Assembly (NCBI RefSeq): GCF_003697845.1
Contig: NZ_RDQE01000005.1
Location: forward strand, 62,001-126,000
From: Halobellus captivus
GTDB lineage: Archaea > Halobacteriota > Halobacteria > Halobacteriales > Haloferacaceae
Direction: 5' to 3'
DNA length: 64,000 nucleotides
Numbering within the stretch: the first letter of the stretch is position 1; every line of letters begins with the position of its first letter. This document shows positions 15,362 to 22,756 of the stretch, in pieces. The translations under genes and the position numbers were made by a program. Below the pieces are notes generated by a model, which saw nothing but the letters and a program-made list of their open reading frames with translations, did no database searches and had not been told where the DNA came from.

Positions 15362-18175
15362 ATGGATACTTCGCATGGATCCAGATGGAACAAATGGGAT
15401 TTACATGTACATTCTCCTTCCTCGTTCCACGAAAATTTCAATTTGGAGCGATCACTCGGAGCTGAGGAAGACCATGAAGATGCTGTCTGGGAGCGCTACC
15501 TTGACGAATTAGAAGACATAGACGATATATCCTGTATCGGAATAACGGACTACTTCTCTGTTGAGGGTTATGAACGAGTTCAAGAGGCGATTGAACAAGA
15601 TGACCGGTTACAGAACTTCGACCTAGTTCTTCCAAATGTTGAACTACGCGTAGATCATTTCGTCACTAGTCGTTCAGGCGGTCATTCGTCGGAAGCCGTC
15701 GAAATGCATGTTCTCTTTAGTGACGAACTAGACCCTGTCAGAATTCGAGAGAATTTCATAAATCAACTCGAAGCAAAAAAGCCCGACGGAAATACAATGC
15801 CTCCCACTCGGGAAAACCTTGAACGGCTGGGTCAAAATTCTGAGTTCGATACGTATGATGATTACGATGACCCGTATATTGCTGGTTGTAACAGAATCAC
15901 CGTTGACGTTGATACGATCTATGAAGCGCTGGACAGCGATGTCTTTGAAGGTAAGTATCTCACTGTCTTAGTCGAAGACAACTGGGAAAAGATTTCTTGG
16001 GAAGGTCGGGCAGGTACACTTAGAGGAAGTCTCTTGGGCAAGGCCGACGCTGTATTTATCAGTAATTCAGATACGAGGGATTGGTTACTTGGCCGGACCG
16101 AAATGATGTCTACTGCTGAGTTTCGGAAAGCGTTCGGTAGTCTAAAACCGGCACTTAGAGGATCAGACTCACACGACTTTGACGATTTTTGCGTCCCCGA
16201 TAAGAATCGCTACTGCTGGATTAAGGCGGACACGACTTTTGAAGGACTAAAGCAGATCAAGTACGAACCGGGAGATCGAGTTTATATTGGTGAGTACGAC
16301 CCTCAGCGGCGTGTCTCAATCCATACGCCAAATAACGTGAATATTCGAGAGGGTGTAATAAATGACCGGCTGACTGTGTCAGATACCACTCTCCCTCTTA
16401 ATCCAAATCTCGTTACAGTAATCGGTGGTAAGGGGGCAGGAAAAACTGCGTTACTAGATTTAATTGCCAATTTTTATCAAAACAGGCACATTTCTGGGGA
16501 AGATGAAGAGATCGATGTTAATTCATTCATCCAACGGATTCAGGACGAAAATCCGGGCATTACGACAGAACTCGAATTCAATGGAGAAGACGTAGATCCA
16601 TTTGAGAAGTCAGTACTTGATGAAGAGTGTATCTCGCATTCGAATGTTGAGTATCTACCTCAAGGGAAGATATCTGAATATTGCCGGGATGAAGATCGGA
16701 TGCACGATCAGGTTCTGGAATTAATCCAGCAATCAGTTCGAACGACTGATTCAGAACTGATGGAACGTTTTGAGGAGAAACGCAATAGTATCCGCCATAT
16801 CGAGAAGGAACTCGAGGAATTAACGAACCGAATTCACGAGTATGACCCGGAAACAATTGATGAGCGAATTAGTGATGCGAAATCGGATCTAAACGCCGCA
16901 CGCGGCAAACTAGAAGATAAAGAACGGGAGATTGAGGAGTTTAGGGAAGAGCACGGAGATGAATTGCGGGACGAAAACTCCACAGAACTCCAGAACCAAT
17001 TAGATACTTATGATAAAGAGCTGCAAACAGTAGAGGAAATTAAATCTATTCTATCGGACCAACTCGAACGGCTTGGTGAGATTGAGGATTTCAATCGGGA
17101 TATTGGGAAGCTTAGATCCTTATCTGAAGAAACAGAGATTGAGGAGAATCTCGAAATAACCCAATTCTCTGTAGAGGAAGCCCGTTCAAAATTGCGTGAT
17201 TACGAACAAGCGATTGATGACGACATCTTGAGAATAACAGATCAACGAGAGCGTGTCCAAGACCAGCTAGACGATCTAGAAGATTTTGATCAAGAACTTT
17301 CTCAACTACTAAAAGAGAAACGAGAACAGCAGAAAGTCGTCGAGGAAGAAGAAAATAACGTCCAGTCAATAGAGACGGACTCCCAAAAAATCCAAGAGCT
17401 ACGAACTAAACGACGGAGCGAGTTCGTTAATTATGTAGATGCATATCACGACTTGAGGAACCTCTATTCATTAGTAATCTCTGAATTCGAAGCGGATCAG
17501 TCAGCAATTCTTGACGAAGTCAAATTCGATGCTAATTTAGACGTTATTGACGGTCTACAATCCAAGTTATATGACTTACTTGATGGGCGGAGTGTGAATA
17601 TCGCTGAAATTCAGCCAATAATCCAAATTGCACTAGATGCGATCGAAGGCAGTGAACAGTCAGAACATAATGCTGAAGCGTATCTTGAGGCAGCTCTGTC
17701 GTTCAAAGATCAGTTGTTAGCTAACGCTTCCACTGCGGAGTTTGAGCGACGCGTGTTTACTGGCAATTTCAAGCTATCAGAGCAGATTCTGCTAGAAGGA
17801 ACTCGAATGGAAGATCTATCTCTTGGACAGAAGGGAACGGTACTATTGAAGATCCTCCTCGCTCAAGATGAGAAGCCGCTGATTATCGACCAACCCGAAG
17901 AGAATCTCGACAATCGGTTCGTCTACAGAACCCTCAAAGACGCGTTCAAGGAGGCAAAAAAGAAGCGTCAGGTTATTATTGCGACCCATAATGCTAATTT
18001 GGTGGTGAATACGGACGCTGAACAGGTCGTTGTGGCGCAGTATGAGGAAAATGAGATATCGTTCAAGTCCGGTCCTCTGGAAGATGAGAGCATCAGAGAG
18101 GAAGTTACGACCGTATTGGAAGGGGGTAAAGAGGCCTTTGTTCAGCGCGAGGAGAAGTACGGGCTTGCTGAGTAA
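15362..18175 (+). CDS. TrlF-like protein: PHP phosphoesterase domain fused to SMC/RecN-type ATPase
   Basis: 937 residues. The N-terminus has the PHP metal motif WNKWDLHVHSPSSF (His15, His17), with further PHP-like patches CIGITDYFSVEGY and LRGSDSHDFDDFC (around 275). A Walker A, VIGGKGAGKTALLDLI, lies near residue 355, a ~230-residue coiled coil follows (about 465-690), and the ABC-type C-terminus has LSLGQKGTVLLKILLA (~820) and PLIIDQPEENLDNRFVYRTL (Walker B, ~840). This is the architecture of TrlF-family AAA-like ATPases, which occur in defence neighbourhoods; the PHP part may hydrolyse a nucleic acid or nucleotide. It sits alone at the element's left edge, divergent from nop5. Confidence 0.82.
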   Translation: MDTSHGSRWNKWDLHVHSPSSFHENFNLERSLGAEEDHEDAVWERYLDELEDIDDISCIGITDYFSVEGYERVQEAIEQDDRLQNFDLVLPNVELRVDHFVTSRSGGHSSEAVEMHVLFSDELDPVRIRENFINQLEAKKPDGNTMPPTRENLERLGQNSEFDTYDDYDDPYIAGCNRITVDVDTIYEALDSDVFEGKYLTVLVEDNWEKISWEGRAGTLRGSLLGKADAVFISNSDTRDWLLGRTEMMSTAEFRKAFGSLKPALRGSDSHDFDDFCVPDKNRYCWIKADTTFEGLKQIKYEPGDRVYIGEYDPQRRVSIHTPNNVNIREGVINDRLTVSDTTLPLNPNLVTVIGGKGAGKTALLDLIANFYQNRHISGEDEEIDVNSFIQRIQDENPGITTELEFNGEDVDPFEKSVLDEECISHSNVEYLPQGKISEYCRDEDRMHDQVLELIQQSVRTTDSELMERFEEKRNSIRHIEKELEELTNRIHEYDPETIDERISDAKSDLNAARGKLEDKEREIEEFREEHGDELRDENSTELQNQLDTYDKELQTVEEIKSILSDQLERLGEIEDFNRDIGKLRSLSEETEIEENLEITQFSVEEARSKLRDYEQAIDDDILRITDQRERVQDQLDDLEDFDQELSQLLKEKREQQKVVEEEENNVQSIETDSQKIQELRTKRRSEFVNYVDAYHDLRNLYSLVISEFEADQSAILDEVKFDANLDVIDGLQSKLYDLLDGRSVNIAEIQPIIQIALDAIEGSEQSEHNAEAYLEAALSFKDQLLANASTAEFERRVFTGNFKLSEQILLEGTRMEDLSLGQKGTVLLKILLAQDEKPLIIDQPEENLDNRFVYRTLKDAFKEAKKKRQVIIATHNANLVVNTDAEQVVVAQYEENEISFKSGPLEDESIREEVTTVLEGGKEAFVQREEKYGLAE

Positions 18176-18198
18176 CTAAAGAATAGAATTCTTTTTGG

Positions 18199-19290
18199 CT
18201 ATATTCCAAATTTGTAGATACGCTCGCGGTAGAGAGGTTCGATATCCTCATAGTAGCTGTGTATATAGTGGTCAATCCCACCAGCGGGATCCGTAGTCCC
18301 ACCAGCTGAGGTATCCCCTCGCATGTACTTGATTAATTCCCGATTCAGGTCCTGCTCAACACGCCAGAACGTAGTGAACCGGTGGCGACCGTAGTGCGAG
18401 GTAACTGCCCTGTGCTGCTGTGTTTCCTCATACTCCGGATGGAAGTGGCGCTTCCAAGCGAGGTTAATTGCTTCGTCGTCTACCTGTGAGTGGCTCGTAC
18501 GAGAGAGGAACAACCATGGCTGCTCATTGTCAGGCCGGATGAGTAGATAGTTCATCCAAAGTCGGCGAAGTTCCTCGTCAACAGGGAGAATTCGGGGGCG
18601 TTTTGATTTATTCCCTTTACGATCGTGGGGGATGTAGACAGCATTCTCAAACCGAGAGACCTGCGGTGAGGTTCCCATCTCCGGGTAATGATCGGCCACC
18701 TCGCTGTTGGTGATGTTCAGCTCGCTAATCTTGATGTTCGCCATCTCGCTGGCGCGCAGACCTAGTTTGAGCTGTGTTACGATGAACGCGCGGTCCCGAA
18801 TGTGCTTCACGTCTCGGACTATCCCCCGTAGGTCCTCAACCGGAATTCGGGGCGGTTCCTTCACTCGCCGAGTTGAGAGAGACAGTTTCTTTTTCGCGAT
18901 CATGAACGGGTTGTAATCTACTGGATGCGGAAACTCCGCCCCGTTCTGCCAGTACTTGTAGATTTTGTTCAGTTCCCAGAGCTTCTTCTTCGCCGTCCGT
19001 CGGGTGTTCCCCTTTTCATCCAGTTCCCGACGAACGAATCGCTTAACGTGGTCTTCATGGGGACAGGCAGGGTGGCGACCCTCTCCTTGCATGAACTCGC
19101 TCCACTCCTCGATCGTTCGCTCATAGGAGACTATGGTCCCCTCTGCGGGATCCTTTGGTTTCAGTACATCTTCAATGAACAAGCCGAACACGTCGACATC
19201 GACGTGATCGAACGTCGAAGCGTGGTCTGCTAATGGGTCTATCTCTCGGTCGAAGGCGTCTGCTAGTGCTTGGCGGTCGTTTTCGGACAT
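18199..19290 (-). CDS. Tyrosine recombinase (site-specific integrase)
   Basis: 363 residues. The N-terminal SAM-like core-binding domain spans about residues 25-120 and the catalytic domain about 145-360. Active-site residues: Arg179 in KLGLRASEMANI, a Lys-rich strand RKGNKSKRPRILPV, His299-x-x-Arg302 in SHYGRHRF, His341 in GGIDHYIH and Tyr346 or Tyr347. All catalytic positions are present, so it should be active. It is the obvious candidate to act at the att sites. The gene lies 3 kb inside the element and is last in a minus-strand run with two small partner genes, four bases after the nearest. Confidence 0.92.
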   Translation of the reverse strand: MSENDRQALADAFDREIDPLADHASTFDHVDVDVFGLFIEDVLKPKDPAEGTIVSYERTIEEWSEFMQGEGRHPACPHEDHVKRFVRRELDEKGNTRRTAKKKLWELNKIYKYWQNGAEFPHPVDYNPFMIAKKKLSLSTRRVKEPPRIPVEDLRGIVRDVKHIRDRAFIVTQLKLGLRASEMANIKISELNITNSEVADHYPEMGTSPQVSRFENAVYIPHDRKGNKSKRPRILPVDEELRRLWMNYLLIRPDNEQPWLFLSRTSHSQVDDEAINLAWKRHFHPEYEETQQHRAVTSHYGRHRFTTFWRVEQDLNRELIKYMRGDTSAGGTTDPAGGIDHYIHSYYEDIEPLYRERIYKFGI

Positions 19291-19294
19291 GGAT

Positions 19295-19801
19295 TCAACG
19301 TTTGTCGTTTTGCTCTAACTTTCGATCCCACACCTTTCGGGCGAATCCCCCAGCTGCGACGGCCATCAACACGGGATGATACACGTGCGGGTGGTCGGTA
19401 TGCCACTGGAGCCAGGTGTAGAACTCTTCCAGCGGCTGGAAGTACTCGAAATACACCGTCTGGAGCTTCCGAGGTTGGTTACGCCTCCCGACTTCGCCAT
19501 CCCGCAGACCAGTCAGATATCCCTCGATGTGTTCGGGAGCGGCCAACGCGTGATGTCGGCCAGCCTTCTGCATGAAGTTCTGAAGGTACCGACCTGCTTT
19601 CTCGTAGCGGTCCCGAGTAGATTTAGTGTTGAATACCGCAGTCTTCTCTTCGAAGTAGTTCGCCCACACATCCCGATCTGCATAGGCAGGTTCGTGGTTT
19701 TGGAGACGATATTTCGTCGGGACGCTATCAATATCCTTGTACACGCCCATTCGCTGGCGTACGTCGTTCGAAAGTCGGGGACGATTTTTCGGTGCAGCCA
19801 T
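19295..19801 (-). CDS. Integrase-associated protein resembling a stand-alone core-binding domain
   Basis: 168 residues, basic, mostly helical: DVWANYFEEKTAVFNTKSTRDRYEKAGRYLQNFM, PEHIEGYLTGLRDGE and TVYFEYFQPLEEFYTWLQWH. The pattern (T-x3-Y at a helix start, then an LxxFYxWL helix) is that of the N-terminal SAM-like domain of tyrosine recombinases, but no catalytic domain follows. The stop lies four bases before the full integrase, which has its own core-binding domain. It could be an accessory architectural or directionality factor. Decay of a second integrase is the alternative. Confidence 0.6.
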   Translation of the reverse strand: MAAPKNRPRLSNDVRQRMGVYKDIDSVPTKYRLQNHEPAYADRDVWANYFEEKTAVFNTKSTRDRYEKAGRYLQNFMQKAGRHHALAAPEHIEGYLTGLRDGEVGRRNQPRKLQTVYFEYFQPLEEFYTWLQWHTDHPHVYHPVLMAVAAGGFARKVWDRKLEQNDKR

Positions 19802-19803
19802 GA

Positions 19804-20265
19804 CTATGCTTCCTCAACGTCTCGGGCGATCTCGTCCTGGAGATAGTACTGTTCGTCTTCTACGCGGAGGTCATCACCCTCCATCTCATCCAAGTGTGTC
19901 GTAACTCGGGCGGGGACTGTCTCAACTAGGTGTTGGATAATTTCGTCGTAGATCGCTCCCGGATTCTCAGCAACGTATTCCTTGACTTCTCTCCGCTCGC
20001 TGTTGTAGACTGCTTCCTCTAAATCGCCAATCCTCTCACGGGCCCGGTCCAGTTCGGTCTTCAGTTCGTTCCGTTGCTGACGTAGTTCCCGATTCGTTTC
20101 GTCTGGTTCTACGTTGCTGGTGTCGAACTTCTTCAGCCCGGCTTCGACCATCGCCTCCATGAACTCCGACATTGATCGCATCCCGAGTTCTTCGCACTGA
20201 TTTTCCCATCGGTCGTACTGCTCCTCAGATGGGTAGGTCGCAGCCTGTTTGTAGTCGTCCCCCAT
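19804..20265 (-). CDS. Coiled-coil DNA-binding-like protein of integrase modules
   Basis: 153 residues. An N-terminal segment, YKQAATYPSEEQYDRWENQCEELGMRSMSEFMEAMVEAGLKKF, has the strand-helix-helix look of a ribbon-helix-helix protein; a charged coiled coil (about 60-95) follows, then a winged-helix-like end (NPGAIYDEIIQHLVETVPARVTTHLDEM). Related proteins commonly precede integrases in haloarchaeal elements as far as I recall. Two bases separate it from the next gene, so the three genes form an operon. Possible role: regulator or recombination directionality factor; not established. Confidence 0.65.
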   Translation of the reverse strand: MGDDYKQAATYPSEEQYDRWENQCEELGMRSMSEFMEAMVEAGLKKFDTSNVEPDETNRELRQQRNELKTELDRARERIGDLEEAVYNSERREVKEYVAENPGAIYDEIIQHLVETVPARVTTHLDEMEGDDLRVEDEQYYLQDEIARDVEEA

Positions 20266-20317
20266 CGTCTATTTGTGGGCTAGCTGAAGCAAGTGCGCGA
20301 TGGTGATTCTGGAGGGG

Positions 20318-20542
20318 CTACTCATCGTCTTCCTCACTGTCGTCGTCAGAGACAGCCTCTCGAAGTTCCTCACTGAGGTCCGGGTGATGCTCTTCAAGGA
20401 GTGCTGCGTCCCGAGAGAGGTTATCAATTTTTCGCCGGACCCGACTTACGACTGAGTAGTAGTACTCGTCGTTCACGTCCGCATCGCCAGAGATGATCTC
20501 ACGCTCCCGTTCAGTCAACAGGCCCCTGCGTTCGTCTGCCAT
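20318..20542 (-). CDS. Small acidic protein common in haloarchaeal elements
   Basis: 74 residues starting MADERRGLLTEREREIISGDADVNDEYYYSVVSRVRRKIDNL. The tyrosine/arginine-rich central helix and acidic tail (DDDSEEDDE) match a small family seen beside haloarchaeal integrases and proviruses. ATG 20542 is chosen because the family starts there; a longer in-frame reading to 20707 crosses the operator-like repeats. Function unknown; its promoter region contains three dyad motifs, so it is probably repressed by an element-encoded regulator. Confidence 0.6.
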   Translation of the reverse strand: MADERRGLLTEREREIISGDADVNDEYYYSVVSRVRRKIDNLSRDAALLEEHHPDLSEELREAVSDDDSEEDDE

Positions 20543-20572
20543 TGATTGGAAGCCAGTTATCGCCATGTACCT

Positions 20573-20633
20573 TACCGTATGTGGTTCATCTGTGATAAAA
20601 TAACCGCATGCGGTTATGTTACCATATTCGGTT
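20573..20633. promoter_or_regulatory. Operator-like array of three TACC-N6-GGTT dyads
   Basis: Three copies of a 14-bp dyad lie just upstream of the small gene at 20542: TACCGTATGTGGTT (20573-20586), AACCGCATGCGGTT (20602-20615, extended to the perfect 18-bp palindrome ATAACCGCATGCGGTTAT at 20600-20617) and TACCATATTCGGTT (20620-20633). Repeated half-sites at close spacing suggest cooperative binding of a small dimeric repressor, the nearby ribbon-helix-helix protein being a candidate. Confidence 0.6.
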
Positions 20634-20663
20634 CCCACTATTGACTTGGAACTGCTTTCCTTG

Positions 20664-20887
20664 CTACTCATCATCCTTCCAGCTGATCGGGAGGAAATGA
20701 GCTTCATCGTCCCTGATTTGGAGCTCTACTGCATCCGCTACAGCTGTATTGACTCCCAATGATTCGATTTCTTCCGACGTGAGGAATACTGCAACGCCGA
20801 TAGATCGCCCTTCGCATTGCGTGCGATACGTGCCGTTCGACCTTCTGGCTCTTCGCGGACAATTGCCGGGATCACGTTTGTCGCCAT
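20664..20887 (-). pseudogene. Small-protein gene with unresolved reading frame
   Basis: The minus-strand frame ending at 20664 encodes SNGTYRTQCEGRSIGVAVFL and TSEEIESLGVNTAVADAVEL, which looks like a real haloarchaeal small-protein core, but it has no good start codon after the preceding gene. The ATG at 20887, overlapping the TAA of the upstream gene, begins another frame (MATNVIPAIVREEPEGRTAR) that stops after ~49 codons. Either a frameshift has split one gene, or a non-ATG start is used. Confidence 0.35.
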
Positions 20888-21096
20888 TATTCGACCAACT
20901 CTGTAACGAACTGCTCCAGCGAATCCTCGGCGTAGAACGCTCGAATTTCGTCGGGGTTCTGTTTGACGTAATACCGAATCGTTCGTCGAACGAACCCCGA
21001 CTTTGTCCAGTTTGTATCCTCAAGTGCGTCTTCGATCTGTGCTGCTTCTGAGGCGGTGATGCGGGTGGCGAACGCCTTTGTCGGTGATGTCTCCAC
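20887..21096 (-). CDS. Small ribbon-helix-helix-type DNA-binding protein
   Basis: 69 residues: METSPTKAFATRITASEAAQ, then IEDALEDTNWTKSGFVRRTIRYYVKQNPDEI. A short strand (AFATRITASEA) followed by two helices separated by a turn (NWTKSGF) fits the ribbon-helix-helix fold of CopG/NikR-like repressors. It is first in a minus-strand run of small element genes and is the best candidate to bind the dyads at 20573-20633. Confidence 0.6.
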   Translation of the reverse strand: METSPTKAFATRITASEAAQIEDALEDTNWTKSGFVRRTIRYYVKQNPDEIRAFYAEDSLEQFVTELVE

Positions 21097-21135
21097 GTTC
21101 GCCGTCTGGTCAGTAGTGTATATATAGATTAGTGC

Positions 21136-22196
21136 GAATTGGTGGTTGGTGGAGATTATATCACCAATCCCGTGAGACTTGTGGTATATTATTGTATGTA
21201 TATGACTTTTTGATGGATAAAAGTATATTTTTCAAACACCTCTACCAACTCCTCTGGGTATTCTGTAGGCAGAATTGGTGACGAGATCTCGGAATTGGTA
21301 ATTCACTGGAAACCAAGCTCACCGTCGAGGAATTGGTTATCTTTCTCGATATAGGTGTGGAATGGTGTCAAGGTAGAACGCCTCACAATCGACTGCCGCC
21401 CAGACGAAATGCTCGTCGCCGTCGATTTTGATTTTCGTCTCATCGACGGCGACCTCTTGGCGATCCCATCAGTCGGTCTCAAAGAAGTGTTTCAGTCGAT
21501 GAAACCACGGTGGTAATGTAGGTCGGCAGGTGAGATTTCTTTCAAGCCATCAACCCTATCTCAACGCCTCTACACCCTCCGTTGTCGACGACGCTTTCGA
21601 GTCCGCCGGACTTCACGGGTAACGCCCCGGGAGAATTGGTCGGGGATCTCGGGGGAAGTGACCTCGAGTACTTCCCAGGTATATTGCTCGGAGCTTTTCC
21701 CTGTTACCCTGGGATAGTCCCGACAGACGCCGGGAGCATTCCCTCCCACGTCGAGAACACGAACAGGAGGCCTTCTAAATATCCGAATTTGGCAGTTCTG
21801 CTCGGCCTAAAACAGTGAAATCACGCGAAGCGATGATCAGTTGCTCCCGATCAGGGGCCGGCGTAATTTGGTATCCTTGAGGAGCCTTACAGATAGTACG
21901 TGGATCCTGAGGGAAACAGTCCCCAACTGTCCGGAAGAATTGGTCGGGGATTCCGGGGATACGTCGGGAGATCATCCGGGTACGAACCGGACATCACTTG
22001 GGTTTCCGGAGACGAGAGAGGGGAGGAATCAATATCTCTGAATTTGGCAGTTTTGATCGACCAGAAACGTCGAAATCAGGAGGTATCCAAATCAGCAGCT
22101 ACTAACTATACTAGGATACAGTACGACATCTTCGAGGGACGTGCCAACGGTCTCGGTTCTTTGGGAAGAGACTCTGGCAATCCCCCAAGAATTGGT
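21136..22196 (+). repeat. Recurring 8-mer GAATTGGT in a gene-poor zone
   Basis: Seven same-strand copies start at 21136, 21272, 21292, 21330, 21633, 21937 and 22189. The first is part of an inverted repeat, ATTGGTG...CACCAAT (21138-21165). The last three are extended (GAATTGGTCGG plus a G/C-rich tail) and belong to the ~254-bp degenerate repeats. From 21097 to 21350 I see no gene, only very AT-rich DNA. Confidence 0.5.
21356..21525 (-). pseudogene. Fragment of an IS6-type (ISH) DDE transposase
   Basis: The minus strand reads LPPWFHRLKHFFETD, an in-frame TGA, then WDRQEVAVDETKIKIDGDEH and FVWAAVDCEAFYLDTIP. The block with VDET-x-K near a first catalytic Asp and the AAVD repeat is typical of IS6-family haloarchaeal transposases. 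Neither the N-terminal HTH nor the second Asp and Glu regions are present, and there is a stop inside, so it is dead debris. Confidence 0.7.
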
Positions 22197-22500
22197 CGGA
22201 GACCCCGAGGCTGCTCCGGGGAGTGACCCTAGCGAGGATTGGAAATCATTTGAACTCCGAAAACCGGAGGTTGGAAAATCTTCATAACATCCGGATTCAA
22301 CGATTTTGATCCAGCAGAGATGTCGAAATCGGTCAATATATTGGTCAGCTACTATCGACAATACTAGAGGGTAGTGTGACTTCCTTGGTGGAGTGCGCCG
22401 GCGATACTCGGTTCTTGGAGGAGAGGCCCCGGCGAGAAGGAATACGCATAATACTTGGATTCGACAGCGTTGATCGATCGGAAACGCCGAAAACGGTCGA
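21633..22500. repeat. Degenerate tandem repeats of about 254 bp, non-coding
   Basis: Several diverged motifs recur in register. The motif GAATTTGGCAG...GAAATCA starts at 21785 and 22040; its weaker forms GATTCAACG...GAAATCGG and GATTCGACAG...AAAACGG start at 22294 and 22458. GAATTGGTCGG starts at 21633, 21937 and 22189. CTCGGTTCTT-type blocks lie near 22151 and 22409. Most offsets are 252-258 bp. No open frame is conserved between units. The zone adjoins the trailer end of the CRISPR array. Nature unknown: decayed satellite, replication-origin-like repeats or relics of nested insertions. Confidence 0.55.
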
Positions 22501-22756
22501 TCAGGTTGTTAGCTGCCCCCATCTTCGGCAGAAGATTGGACAGTGTTTCAAGTGACCGCACCAGCTGGACCTCGTTCTCGTAGTCGGTGGTAACTCGATA
22601 CTCGTCTTCGCTTTGTGTAACAACCCCGATATCCAGGTATGCGAGGAGTTGGATGGTGAACCTGATCTCGTGAGTCACACCTTCCGTTTTGGCCGGTCGA
22701 GTATATGATGACCTCTTTTCGTGTTCGTACCTCCGTCGAGCCGCAGGTTCCGTCAA
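22364..22756 (-). pseudogene. Winged-helix-like ORF remnant abutting the CRISPR trailer
   Basis: The 130-codon frame contains THEIRFTIQLLAYLDIGVVT, then QSEDEYRVTTDYENEVQLVR, a pattern like the second half of a winged-helix regulator (helix, wing, return strand). Its first codon is directly next to the terminal CRISPR repeat, so the natural N-terminus is missing or replaced, and the C-terminal half runs into the degenerate ~254-bp repeats. I regard it as a truncated regulator gene, though expression of the remnant cannot be excluded. Confidence 0.4.

Noticed and set aside
21582-22226. Short open frames in the degenerate repeat zone
   Set aside because: They are not conserved between repeat units, start at different points in each and show no protein-like pattern.
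21136-22500. Replication origin of the element
   Set aside because: Repeats are iteron-like, but no Orc1/Cdc6, Rep or AT-rich unwinding element with matched origin boxes was recognised; too little evidence to annotate as an origin.
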